From VFJQ01 sp044226525 (lineage in GTDB: Bacteria > Verrucomicrobiota > Verrucomicrobiia > Chthoniobacterales > Chthoniobacteraceae), in contig JBGAGV010000020.1 in the NCBI GenBank assembly GCA_044226525.1, forward strand, positions 1 to 64,000: a stretch of DNA of 64,000 nt, read 5' to 3'. This document shows, one piece after another, positions 44,060 through 52,039 of this stretch; position 1 is the first letter of the stretch, and each line of letters begins with the position of its first letter. Under the pieces are notes generated by a model. That model saw only the letters and a list, made by a program, of their open reading frames with translations. It did not search any database and was not told the DNA's origin. Both the position numbers and the translations under genes were made by a program.

Positions 44060-45670
44060 ATGAATTCCTCGCTGATCCTCGATGTGCTCGTGCTGCTGGC
44101 GTATTTCGGCGCGATCATTGGAGTCGGGCTTTCGCAGCGCTCGAAGAGCGACAGCGTGGAAGGCTTCGCGCTCGGCGACCGGCAGATCGCGTGGTGGGCG
44201 GTGCTGGCCTCGATCCTCGCGGCGGAAATCAGCGCGGCGACCTTCCTCGGCGCGCCGGGTGAAGGTTACGCCAAACGGAACTGGACCTACGCCCAGCTCG
44301 CGATCGGGACGATTCTGGCGCGCATTTTTGTCAGCTTCGTTTTCATCCCGATTTATTACCGGCACGGCGTCATCTCGATTTACGAATTCCTCGAAACCCG
44401 TTTCGGACGCTTCACGAGGCGGCTGGCCTCTGCGACCTTCCTGATCACCCGCGTGCTCGCGATGGGCACACGGCTTTATGTTTCGGCGATCATCGTGGTG
44501 CTCGCGGTGCAACTTTGGAGCGGACGTCCCGTGCAGCCCCACGAGAAGTTCCTGCTCTTTACCGGCGCACTGGTGCTCGTGACGCTGCTGACGGCGCTCT
44601 ACACGACGGTCGGCGGCATCCGCGCCGTCATCTGGACGGATTTCATCCAGGTTGGGGTGCTCATCTCGGCCCTGGCGTTCACCATCTTTTTCGTGCTCGG
44701 CAAAATCCAAGGCGGCTGGGCCACTGTCGCTCAGCACATCCAGACGCCGGTCTTTCTCGACATGCTGCCGATGAAAGAAGGCGAAGGCTTCGGCGCCTGG
44801 CTGGCTCGGATGTTCTCCGAGGAATACACCGTCTATGCGGCCGTGCTCGGCTCGACGTTTGTGACCATGGCCACCCACGGTATCGACCAGGACACGGTGC
44901 AACGTATGCTCACCGCCAAGAACCGGCGGCAGAGCGCCTTCGCGACGATCGTTTCGGGCCTCGTGGACTTCCCGGTCGTTTCCGCCTTCATCCTCATCGG
45001 CGTGCTGCTCGCGGTCTACTACCAGGCGAACCCCGCCCCGAATCTGCCCACCGAGGAACGCGAGGTCTTCCCATTCTTCATCCTGTCGCAAATGCCCTCG
45101 GGTCTGCGCGGCCTCGTCACGGCGGGCATCCTCGCCACGGCGATGGGTTCGCTCAGCACGGCGCTGAACGCACTCGCTACCAGCTTCGCGCGCGACTTCG
45201 CCCTGCCGCGGCTCGAGTCGGAAGGCATCCTGGTGGATGAGTGGCAGCGGGTGCGGGTGCTCCGGCAGAGCACCGTTCTTTTCGCCGCGCTGATCATCGT
45301 CGTGGGCGTGGTGACCGCTTGGTATATGGCGCATCATCCCGATGCCCGCATCATCCCGCTCGTGCTGGGCATTCTCGGTTTCACCTTCGGGTCACTGCTG
45401 GGGCTCTTCCTCGTCGGGCTCGTCACGCGCACTCGCGGCAACGACCGCGGAAACGGGATCGCCGTCGCGGCGGGCATCCTCGCCGTGCTATGGGCGAGCG
45501 GCGTCTTCACCAAGCTCTTCGCGGCACCGGATGCCCCCCCGGGATTCGTGCTGGCTTTCCCTTGGCGAATCACGCTCGGAACTCTCGTGACGTTCGGGGT
45601 GGCCGTCTTTTTCCGCACGCCGGAGGATCGAATTGCCGCCCGCGAATCTGCGAATGCTACGAACACGTAA
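44060..45670 (+). CDS. Sodium:solute symporter (SSS family)
   Basis: A 536-residue protein with about 13 hydrophobic segments. The start at 44060 is supported by GAGGA two bases upstream of the ATG; an in-frame ATG at 43961 would add non-family residues. SSS markers are GFALGDRQIAWWAVLASILA with the Na+-site Ala/Ser region, TTVGGIRAVIWTDFIQ, and ATAMGSLSTALNALATSF. It would couple Na+ entry to uptake of a sugar, sialic acid or similar solute. It directly precedes the putative replication origin. Confidence 0.88.
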   Translation: MNSSLILDVLVLLAYFGAIIGVGLSQRSKSDSVEGFALGDRQIAWWAVLASILAAEISAATFLGAPGEGYAKRNWTYAQLAIGTILARIFVSFVFIPIYYRHGVISIYEFLETRFGRFTRRLASATFLITRVLAMGTRLYVSAIIVVLAVQLWSGRPVQPHEKFLLFTGALVLVTLLTALYTTVGGIRAVIWTDFIQVGVLISALAFTIFFVLGKIQGGWATVAQHIQTPVFLDMLPMKEGEGFGAWLARMFSEEYTVYAAVLGSTFVTMATHGIDQDTVQRMLTAKNRRQSAFATIVSGLVDFPVVSAFILIGVLLAVYYQANPAPNLPTEEREVFPFFILSQMPSGLRGLVTAGILATAMGSLSTALNALATSFARDFALPRLESEGILVDEWQRVRVLRQSTVLFAALIIVVGVVTAWYMAHHPDARIIPLVLGILGFTFGSLLGLFLVGLVTRTRGNDRGNGIAVAAGILAVLWASGVFTKLFAAPDAPPGFVLAFPWRITLGTLVTFGVAVFFRTPEDRIAARESANATNT

Positions 45671-46088
45671 CAACCGCGTTCCGACCGGGAGACCGCCATT
45701 TTTCTAGGCTCCGAAGCGCAGCAAGCGAAAAAGACATTTTCGCAAAAATAAAGTTCCCCTTTGGCGGCGGAAAATCGTTGCGGCATCGCCCCCCAAAACT
45801 ACGCTCCGCGCGCTGCGCCGGAAGTGCCGGATGCAGCTGTGAATAACTTGTGAAAATCTCCGTGAACATCGCCTCCTTCGCCTTCGCAATCCGCACTGGA
45901 TCGGGGTTTGCCCCTAGGTGCCATGAGGAAGTGCAGGTTTGCGGTGTTCCACACGACACCCGCCCGGAAAGCCTTTGTTTTAAAGACTTCGCAGGCGATT
46001 GTCACAAATCCGCGACGCGCGTTCCGCAGGTTTTTTCCCGCGGATAAGCCGTCAAATCCGTCACTTCGCGTTCCCTCCCCGCCAGAAA
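45671..46088. other. oriC: Putative replication origin region upstream of dnaA
   Basis: A 418-bp gene-free stretch between the symporter stop and the dnaA ATG. It holds one exact DnaA box (45838-45846) and weaker matches, such as cgcggataa at 46039-46047 and tgttccaca at 45945-45953. A relatively A+T-rich patch around 45715-45760 (aagcgaaaaagacattttcg and nearby) could serve as the unwinding element. A second exact box lies inside the dnaA coding start. Position next to dnaA-dnaN is the main argument; skew analysis was not possible. Confidence 0.55.
45838..45846 (-). promoter_or_regulatory. DnaA box (TTATTCACA)
   Basis: An exact match to TTATNCACA on the minus strand (plus strand tgtgaataa), 243 bp upstream of the dnaA ATG. 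Confidence 0.6.
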
Positions 46089-47546
46089 ATGACTTCTTCT
46101 CTCTCTGTGGATAAATCTCACTTACAACAGGACTTGCCCTTCGTCTGGGAAAAGATCTCCGATCAGCTCCGCATGGACCTCAGCGAGGACGCTTTTGCGC
46201 GCTGGTTCAAGGGCGTGGAAATGACCGCCCTGAGCGACACGGACCTCACCCTCACCGTGCCCTCGCACATCTATCAGCTCTGGATCGAATCCAACTACCT
46301 GGACCTGCTCCGCTCCGCGGTGCTTTACGTCCTCGGCCGCGAGCGGAAGATTCACTTCGCTTTCGCGCCGATGGCAGACCGCGTGGAGAAAACGGCGAAG
46401 GCGGGCAAAGGCGAGAAAGCCGAAACGCTCGACGCTGTCGTTGTGCCCACCCTCACCAAAGGGAAGTCGCTCCCCCCGGCGCAGGAGGAAGAAGTTGAGG
46501 AAGAAAAACCCGTCCGCACCCCGAGCCACGGGCTCAACCTTCGCAACACCTTCGACTCCTTCGTCGTCGGCGTGACCAATCAATACGCGCACGCCGCCTG
46601 CCTGGCGGTGGCGAATCAACCCGGCAAAACCTACAACCCGCTCTTCATCCACGGCGGGGTCGGCCTCGGCAAGACGCACCTCATGCAGGCCATCGGGCAT
46701 CACATCCTCGCGAAGAAGAAGGGCGCGCGGGTCCTCTACGTCACGAGTGAGCAGTTCACGAACGAATTCATCGACGGCATCCAGAACAACCAGCTCGTCA
46801 AATTCCGGAAACGCTATCGGCAAGCCGATGTGCTGCTGATCGACGACGTCCAATTCCTGAAAGGCAAGGAGCGCTCGCAGGAGGAGTTCTTCCACACGTT
46901 CAATTCGCTCTTCGACGTGCATAAGCAGATCGTGCTGTCGAGCGATCGCCCGCCGTCCGAGATGGCCGAACTCGAAGCGCGTCTCGTCAGCCGGTTTGAT
47001 TGGGGTCTCACTGCCGAACTTCAGCCGCCGGATACGGAAATGCGTCTCGCAATCCTGCGCAAGAAAGCACAGGCCCTCGAGATTCAGCTCAGCAAGGATG
47101 TGCTCGAATACCTCGCCGAGCGCGTGCGCACGAATGTCCGCCGCCTCGAAGGCGCGCTCACCCGCGTCGCCTCGTATGCATCGCTCAACGGCCAGCAGCC
47201 GAACACCGAACGCATCGAGCATTTGCTCAAGGACATCCTTGCGGAAGAAGCACGCCGTTCGGTGACCATCGACCAGATTCAGAAGCGCGTTGCGGAGCAC
47301 TTCGACGTCCGCCTGGCCGACATGACGAGCAAGCGCCGTCCTGCCAACATCGCCTTCCCGCGCCAGATCGCCATGTATCTCGCCCGCGAGTTGACCAAAG
47401 GCTCGCTCAGCGAAATCGGCGACGCGTTTGGCGGCCGCGATCACGGCACCGTTCTCCATGCCCATCGGCTTGTGAAAGAGCGGATGAAGCAGGAAGAAAA
47501 AGTGCGCCAGACCATCGGCTTCCTCGAATCCCAATTGCACCGTTAA
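46089..47546 (+). CDS. dnaA: Chromosomal replication initiator DnaA
   Basis: A 485-residue DnaA. Domain I is residues about 12-95 (WEKISDQL, FARWFKG), domain II is an acidic/Lys-rich linker, and domain III has Walker A GGVGLGKTHL at 189-198, LLIDDVQFLKGKERSQEEF, and SDRPPSEMAELEARLVSRF. Domain IV ends with the DNA-binding signature IGDAFGGRDHGTVLHAH. The start MTSSLSVDKS at 46089 is preferred over an in-frame ATG at 45999. The exact DnaA box at 46106 falls within its first codons, which suggests autoregulation. dnaN follows after 228 bp. Confidence 0.97.
   Translation: MTSSLSVDKSHLQQDLPFVWEKISDQLRMDLSEDAFARWFKGVEMTALSDTDLTLTVPSHIYQLWIESNYLDLLRSAVLYVLGRERKIHFAFAPMADRVEKTAKAGKGEKAETLDAVVVPTLTKGKSLPPAQEEEVEEEKPVRTPSHGLNLRNTFDSFVVGVTNQYAHAACLAVANQPGKTYNPLFIHGGVGLGKTHLMQAIGHHILAKKKGARVLYVTSEQFTNEFIDGIQNNQLVKFRKRYRQADVLLIDDVQFLKGKERSQEEFFHTFNSLFDVHKQIVLSSDRPPSEMAELEARLVSRFDWGLTAELQPPDTEMRLAILRKKAQALEIQLSKDVLEYLAERVRTNVRRLEGALTRVASYASLNGQQPNTERIEHLLKDILAEEARRSVTIDQIQKRVAEHFDVRLADMTSKRRPANIAFPRQIAMYLARELTKGSLSEIGDAFGGRDHGTVLHAHRLVKERMKQEEKVRQTIGFLESQLHR
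46106..46114 (-). promoter_or_regulatory. DnaA box (TTATCCACA) inside the dnaA 5' end
   Basis: An exact match to the strong E. coli R1-type box on the minus strand (plus strand tgtggataa), located 17 nt into the dnaA reading frame as annotated. It would be outside the coding region only if dnaA started further downstream, and the first conserved DnaA residues begin shortly after it. Confidence 0.55.
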
Positions 47547-47550
47547 GGCA

Positions 47551-47685
47551 GCGCAAAGAGCACAGGGAACGCAAAGGATCCGAAAACAGACGGTCTCGGC
47601 CCTTCGGCGAACTGCTGTGTAAAATCCGCGATCTCGCCTGCCCCCCTCTGCGACCTTTGCGCGCTCTGCGCCTCCGCGTTAAATC
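47551..47685. repeat. Imperfect inverted repeat between dnaA and dnaN, candidate dispersed element
   Basis: The left arm (47551-47577, starting gcgcaaagagcacaggg and ending gcaaagg) and the right arm (about 47654-47685, cctttgcgcgctctgcgcct and on to gttaaatc) are recognisably inverted versions of one motif. From memory, 'ctttgcg-ctctgcg-ccgcgttaaatc' strings are scattered between genes of many bacteria. The stretch could fold into a long hairpin in a dnaA-dnaN transcript. It is not followed by a T-run, so it is not a classic terminator. Confidence 0.5.
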
Positions 47686-47774
47686 TCCGCGCTCAGTTTC
47701 AGAGGAACAGCACACAAAAATGATTGCGCGGCATCGCTGCATCATTCATTCACATCGAGCCCCAGCCAATTTTT

Positions 47775-48869
47775 ATGAAATTTAGCGTCAGCAAAGAGAA
47801 GCTCATGGAAGGTCTGCAGTCCGTGCAGAACGTCGTGAGCACTCGCACGACTTTGCCCATCCTTTCCAACGTGCTGCTTCAGGCGGATGCCGCCGGGTTG
47901 CACCTCACGACGACCGACCTCGACGTCGGCATCAGCGGGGTGACGGAGGCTCAGGTTGAAAAAGAAGGCGCCACCACGCTTCCCGCGCGCCGCCTCGCGA
48001 ATATCGTGCGCGAACTGCCGGCTGCGGAAGTGACCGTGGAAGTCGATTCCAAGAACGTCGCCTCGATCCGCTGCGGCCAGAGCTTCTTCAAAATCCTCGG
48101 CCTCCCCGAGGAAGAATTTCCGCCACTGCCGAAGTTCGAAGGCGCGAAAGAATTCACGCTCAAACAAGCCGACCTCCGCGACGGCTTGCGCAAGACCGCG
48201 TATGCCATCTCCACCGACGAGACCCGCTACGTGCTCAACGGCATCCTCTTTTCCTTCAAGGATAACAAGCTCACCATGGTGGCTACCGATGGCCGCCGGC
48301 TGGCGCTGGTCGATATCGAAGTCGAGTTCGCGCGCAGTCAGGAAGTCGAGATCATCGTCCCGACCAAGTGCGTGACCGAATTGCAACGGCTCGTCGGTGC
48401 TGATGGCGACCTGAAAATGTCGGTGGGCGAAAACCAGGTTGCCTTCGAAGTGAACGGCACGCTGCTCGTGTCCAAGCTCATCGAGGGCAACTACCCGAAC
48501 TACCGCCAGGTCATTCCCGGCGAAGCAAAGGAACGCGTCACCCTCGAGCGTGAACTCTTCCGCGACGCGGTCCATCGCGTCGCGCTGCTCGCGAGCGAGA
48601 AGAGCAACTCGGTGAAGTTCGTCTTTACCAAGGGCAATCTCGAAATCGCCGCAAACACGCCCGACGTCGGCGAAGCGCGCGAAAGCCTCGCCGTGAATTA
48701 TAAGGGCCGCGACCTCGCGATCGCCTTTAACCCCGAATTTCTCCTGGCTCCGCTCAAAGCGCTCCCGGACGATGAAGTCTTCCTCGACCTCATCGACGAG
48801 ATGAGTCCCGGCGTCATCAAAGTGCAGACCCCGTTCCTGTATGTGCTGATGCCGATGCGCATCAGCTAA
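47775..48869 (+). CDS. dnaN: DNA polymerase III beta subunit (sliding clamp)
   Basis: A 364-residue clamp. The start at 47775 (MKFSVSKEKLMEGLQSVQNV) matches the standard beginning; an in-frame ATG at 47724 adds 17 unlike residues. The three repeated clamp folds are visible through LPARRLANIVRELP, YVLNGILFSF, VATDGRRLALVD and EGNYPNYRQVIP, and the C-terminus is TPFLYVLMPMRIS (family: YVVMPMRL). It holds the replicase on DNA. A strong intrinsic terminator follows 28 bp after the stop. Confidence 0.97.
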   Translation: MKFSVSKEKLMEGLQSVQNVVSTRTTLPILSNVLLQADAAGLHLTTTDLDVGISGVTEAQVEKEGATTLPARRLANIVRELPAAEVTVEVDSKNVASIRCGQSFFKILGLPEEEFPPLPKFEGAKEFTLKQADLRDGLRKTAYAISTDETRYVLNGILFSFKDNKLTMVATDGRRLALVDIEVEFARSQEVEIIVPTKCVTELQRLVGADGDLKMSVGENQVAFEVNGTLLVSKLIEGNYPNYRQVIPGEAKERVTLERELFRDAVHRVALLASEKSNSVKFVFTKGNLEIAANTPDVGEARESLAVNYKGRDLAIAFNPEFLLAPLKALPDDEVFLDLIDEMSPGVIKVQTPFLYVLMPMRIS

Positions 48870-48897
48870 GGGTGCCAGGCAGGCACGACGATTTAGC

Positions 48898-48938
48898 AGG
48901 GCCGGTTCATCGTCCGATGAACCGGCCCTGATTTTTTC
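48898..48938 (+). terminator. Intrinsic terminator after dnaN
   Basis: A perfect inverted repeat of 16-bp arms (48898-48913 cagggccggttcatcg and 48916-48931 cgatgaaccggccctg) is followed by ATTTTTT. The two-base centre means the true loop opens to about six bases. It should end the dnaA/dnaN transcript. Confidence 0.9.
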
Positions 48939-49104
48939 CGGGTTTCGGGGTGTCGGACCGATCCGGCCAGCTGGATTTCGGGCGGAGCGGAGCGCCACGA
49001 ACCTGCGTCCCCACGCGCGAAAAACATCGACCCCACGAAAGGGCCGAAAAACCTTTTGCAAACCTCCCGGCATCTGCGAGGAATTGCGCCCCTTTCGGGG
49101 AAAT

Positions 49105-49189
49105 GCTCACGTGGCGGAACTGGCAGACGCGCACGGCTCAGGACCGTGTGGGGCAACCCGTGGAGGTTCGAATCCTCTCGTGAGCACCA
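49105..49189 (+). tRNA. tRNA-Leu (anticodon CAG)
   Basis: An 85-nt tRNA with acceptor arm GCTCACG / CGTGAGC, the class II D-loop TGGCGGAACTGGCAGACGCG, anticodon stem CACGG/CCGTG around loop CTCAGGA (anticodon CAG at 49139-49141, reading CUG), a long variable arm (TGGGGCAACCCG), the T-arm GAGGTTCGAATCCTC, discriminator A and an encoded CCA. It lies about 170 bp after the dnaN terminator and before the Deg-type protease gene. An encoded CCA is kept as in many bacteria. Confidence 0.97.
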
Positions 49190-49350
49190 CCCCGCCGGGG
49201 CCGCCACTCCGGCCCCGCTTCCGTTGGGGACCACCTTCAGACCGGTCCAAAATCCACCTCAGCCGAAGATTGCCGTCTTCTCGCTGTCGGCCACCAACCA
49301 CACCCACTGAACCCTTGCAGCCCCGGCCTCGCTTGCGGATGCTCTGCGGC

Positions 49351-50736
49351 ATGCGCCTCCACCTCGTGCCAGCCCTCCTCTGCGCAGGCTCGCTTCCGCT
49401 CGCGGCGCAGGATTCCATCACGATTCTCAAGAAGCTCGACGAAGGCTTCACCGCCGTTTTCGAAAAAGTGGCCCCCGCAGTGGTCGTCATCGAAGCCACG
49501 AAAGCCGAACGGGCCGACAAGCCACCGGCGGACCTTTTCGACCGCGACGATCTGGCCGAACCCAAACGCGAGCATGACTGGACGGTGCCCGAAATTCCCG
49601 TCCGAAGTGAAGGCAGCGGCTTCCTGATCCGGCCCGACGGGTATCTGGTCACTAATGGCCACGTGGTCGATGATGCCGAAAAAATCGAGGTTCGAGCCTA
49701 CGATGGACGGCGCTGGGACGCCACCGTGGTGGCTTCGGACGAACGGACCGATATCGCTGTTCTAAAGATCGACGCGACGCATCTGCCGGTCGTTACCTGG
49801 GGCGACAGCGACGCTCTGCGCATCGGCCAGCTCGTGTGCGCCATCGGCGCCCCGTTCAACCAGGACTACAGCTTCACCTGCGGCTGGGTGAGCGGCAAAG
49901 GCCGCAACAATCTCCTCGGCGCCAAATCGATCAAACCTCTCTTCGAGGATTACATCCAGACCGACGCCTTCATCAATCCAGGCAACAGCGGCGGACCGCT
50001 CTTCGATGTCGAAGGGCGGGTTGTCGGCATGAACACGCTGATCAACGGCCTCGGGCGCGGACTCGCCTTCGCCATTCCTTCGAACCTGCTCCACGACGCC
50101 GCGGATGAGCTGATCAAAACCGGCCGGGTTCGCCGACCCTGGCTCGGTCTGCGGATGGAATCGCTGGAAAATGCCAGCCGGGGCCTGCGCGACCAGTTCC
50201 CCGGATTCTCCCATGGCGTGTTCATCAATACCGTCGAGGCCGGAACCCCCGCCGCTAGGGGAGCGATTCGTCCCGGGGACCTCGTTATCGCTGTGGACAA
50301 TGTGCCGCTCCGTTATGCCCACGATCTCGTTCGCTACGTTCAAAGAAAAAATATCGGCCAGACCCTTCGCCTCGCCATCGTGCGCAAAGGAGAAAAGATC
50401 GAGGCCTCGATCACCATCGCCGAGCAGGCAACCTCCTCATCCGAACCCTCCCGAGCTCCCGCTCGCGTTTCCTCCGGCCCAGGCCTCAAACTCGCCGACG
50501 CCGGCACCGGACAAGTCGTTGTTTCCGAGTTGATTGCGAATAGTCCAGCCGCAAGATGCGACCTTCGCGTGGGCGATGTCATCACTGAGGTCGGCTCGGA
50601 ACCGGTCACCGATGCCGCCAAGGCGACGCAAGCCATTGAAAAAGCCTTCGCTGAGGACACTAAAAAGGGGGCGCTCGTGCAATTTTCCAGAAGCGGAAAA
50701 AAAAGTTGGGCGGTCATTGAACGAACCGCCAGGTAG
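49351..50736 (+). CDS. Periplasmic Deg/HtrA-type serine protease with two PDZ domains
   Basis: A 461-residue protein with a signal peptide (MRLHLVPALLCAGSLPLAAQ). The trypsin-like domain has His104 (VTNGHVVD), Asp134 (RTDIAVLKI) and Ser213 (INPGNSGGPLFD). Two PDZ domains follow (about 265-355 with GTPAARGAIRPGDLVIAV, and about 385-460 with NSPAARCDLRVGDVITEV). It would degrade or hold misfolded envelope proteins. The Met at 49339 is an alternative start. The open frame runs back through the tRNA, which must be ignored. An intrinsic terminator lies 39 bp after the stop. Confidence 0.92.
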   Translation: MRLHLVPALLCAGSLPLAAQDSITILKKLDEGFTAVFEKVAPAVVVIEATKAERADKPPADLFDRDDLAEPKREHDWTVPEIPVRSEGSGFLIRPDGYLVTNGHVVDDAEKIEVRAYDGRRWDATVVASDERTDIAVLKIDATHLPVVTWGDSDALRIGQLVCAIGAPFNQDYSFTCGWVSGKGRNNLLGAKSIKPLFEDYIQTDAFINPGNSGGPLFDVEGRVVGMNTLINGLGRGLAFAIPSNLLHDAADELIKTGRVRRPWLGLRMESLENASRGLRDQFPGFSHGVFINTVEAGTPAARGAIRPGDLVIAVDNVPLRYAHDLVRYVQRKNIGQTLRLAIVRKGEKIEASITIAEQATSSSEPSRAPARVSSGPGLKLADAGTGQVVVSELIANSPAARCDLRVGDVITEVGSEPVTDAAKATQAIEKAFAEDTKKGALVQFSRSGKKSWAVIERTAR

Positions 50737-50775
50737 CCGGTCTAAAGTTTCAGATTTCTATTTCCTTGGTTGGGG

Positions 50776-50816
50776 CGGGCCGGCGCTATCAATTTGGCGC
50801 CGGCCCGTTTTTTTTT
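50776..50816 (+). terminator. Intrinsic terminator after the Deg protease gene
   Basis: An 11-bp perfect G+C-rich stem, cgggccggcgc (50776-50786) and gcgccggcccg (50797-50807), with a 10-nt loop tatcaatttg, followed by nine T. Confidence 0.95.
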
Positions 50817-50894
50817 GCCCGAAAGACGTGGTGGGATACGGTGGGCGATCTGTCCCTTGCAAAGAAACAGGCAGGCGAGGTGCCTCCCCTTCCC

Positions 50895-51521
50895 TCAGAG
50901 ATGACTGTCCAGCTTTTCGAACACCTGCGCCGCCGCTTCCGCCGCTGCCTCGACCGTCGCTCCTCTCGCGCCTTCTCCTTCCAAGCTGGTCATTTGCACT
51001 CCGCCGATTCCACAGGGCGTAATGTGCTCAAAACCTTCGAGCCGCCCGCACACATTGAGGGCGAAGCCGTGCATGCTCACCCATTTACGCACACCGACAC
51101 CGATGCTCGCGATCTTTCGATCATCGGCCCACACACCGGTAAGCCCTTCGCGGCGCGAGGCTTCGACTCCGAAACTTTCACAGACCGCGATGACGACTTC
51201 TTCCAAGGCGCGGAGATAACGGTGCAAGTCCTGCCCGCGCGTGCGCAGGTCCAGGATGGGATAGCCGACCAGTTGGCCGGGGCCGTGGTAAGTGGCCTGG
51301 CCGCCGCGATTGGTAACGTGGACGGGGAAAGGCAGCGCGTTCGAGTTGCGGAGGCTCGATTGATCCTGCGTCCGGCCGATGGTGAAAACCGGCTCGTGTT
51401 CGAGCAGAAGCAGCAGATCGGACTCGGCCGGGTCGGCGACTTTCCGAGCGACGAGTTCCTCCTGCATGGCCAGCGCGGCTTCGTAGGAGATCCGTCCGAG
51501 CCAGCGGGTCTCGATGCTCAA
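50895..51521 (-). CDS. lipB: Lipoyl(octanoyl) transferase
   Basis: A 208-residue LipB: LLLLEHEPVFTIGRTQ, the signature NRGGQATYHGPGQLVGYPIL (from residue 71), Lys136 in DRKIASIGVGVRKW and nucleophile Cys170 in ITPCGIGG. It moves octanoate from ACP to lipoyl domains of 2-oxoacid dehydrogenases and GcvH. The ruvC stop and lipB start overlap by 4 bp, so it is translated from the coiled-coil/ruvC transcript. lipA is not in the window. Confidence 0.96.
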   Translation of the reverse strand: MSIETRWLGRISYEAALAMQEELVARKVADPAESDLLLLLEHEPVFTIGRTQDQSSLRNSNALPFPVHVTNRGGQATYHGPGQLVGYPILDLRTRGQDLHRYLRALEEVVIAVCESFGVEASRREGLTGVWADDRKIASIGVGVRKWVSMHGFALNVCGRLEGFEHITPCGIGGVQMTSLEGEGARGATVEAAAEAAAQVFEKLDSHL

Positions 51522-52039
51522 ATGCGTGCCAGCGCCGCCACGCCCCGGGCCGCGCTCTCCATGGTCTGAAAGTGAGTGAGCCCGATGGCGAGCGCGTCAG
51601 CGGCATCGGGAGGCGGGGTCTCGGTGAGGCCAAGAAGGGCGCGCACCATGAAGCCGACCTGCGATTTCTGCGCCGAGCCCACGCCGACAACGCCCTGCTT
51701 TACGCGCTTCGGCGCGTATTCATGAATCGGGAGCCCGGCCTGCGCCGCCGCGAGCAATGCGGCCCCGCGCGCGGTGCCGAGCGTGATCGCGGTTTTCATG
51801 CTCTGCACGAAAATGATGGCCTCGAACGCGGCCTCTGCGGGGCGAAATTCCACGATCAAATCACGAACCCGCTCGTGGATGGCCACGAGGCACCCACTGG
51901 GCAGGAGAGCCTGGGCATTTTTAATCGTGCCATAGGTGAGCGCCACCGTGCGACTGCCCTGCTTTTCGAGGACGGCATACCCGGTATTACGGAGAGCGGG
52001 ATCGATCGCCAGCACCCGCGACGAGGGAACCGCTGGCAT
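51518..52039 (-). CDS. ruvC: Holliday junction endonuclease RuvC
   Basis: A 173-residue RuvC beginning at 52039 (MPAVPSSRVLAIDPALRNTG); a longer in-frame start at 52087 lies within the upstream gene. Catalytic acids are Asp13, Glu73 (AAFEAIIFVQ), Asp145 and Asp148 (PPPDAADALAIG), matching the D-E-D-D set of E. coli. It resolves Holliday junctions with RuvAB; ruvA and ruvB are not present here. The start overlaps the stop of the coiled-coil gene (TGATG) and the stop overlaps lipB. Confidence 0.95.
   Translation of the reverse strand: MPAVPSSRVLAIDPALRNTGYAVLEKQGSRTVALTYGTIKNAQALLPSGCLVAIHERVRDLIVEFRPAEAAFEAIIFVQSMKTAITLGTARGAALLAAAQAGLPIHEYAPKRVKQGVVGVGSAQKSQVGFMVRALLGLTETPPPDAADALAIGLTHFQTMESAARGVAALARI

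Noticed and set aside
48950..49104. Possible small genes between the dnaN terminator and the tRNA
   Set aside because: Frames are short and mutually overlapping, and several run into the tRNA; no start or motif was convincing.
49084..49350. N-terminal extension of the Deg protease frame back to 49084
   Set aside because: It would run through the whole tRNA-Leu gene; the signal peptide at 49351 gives a normal start.
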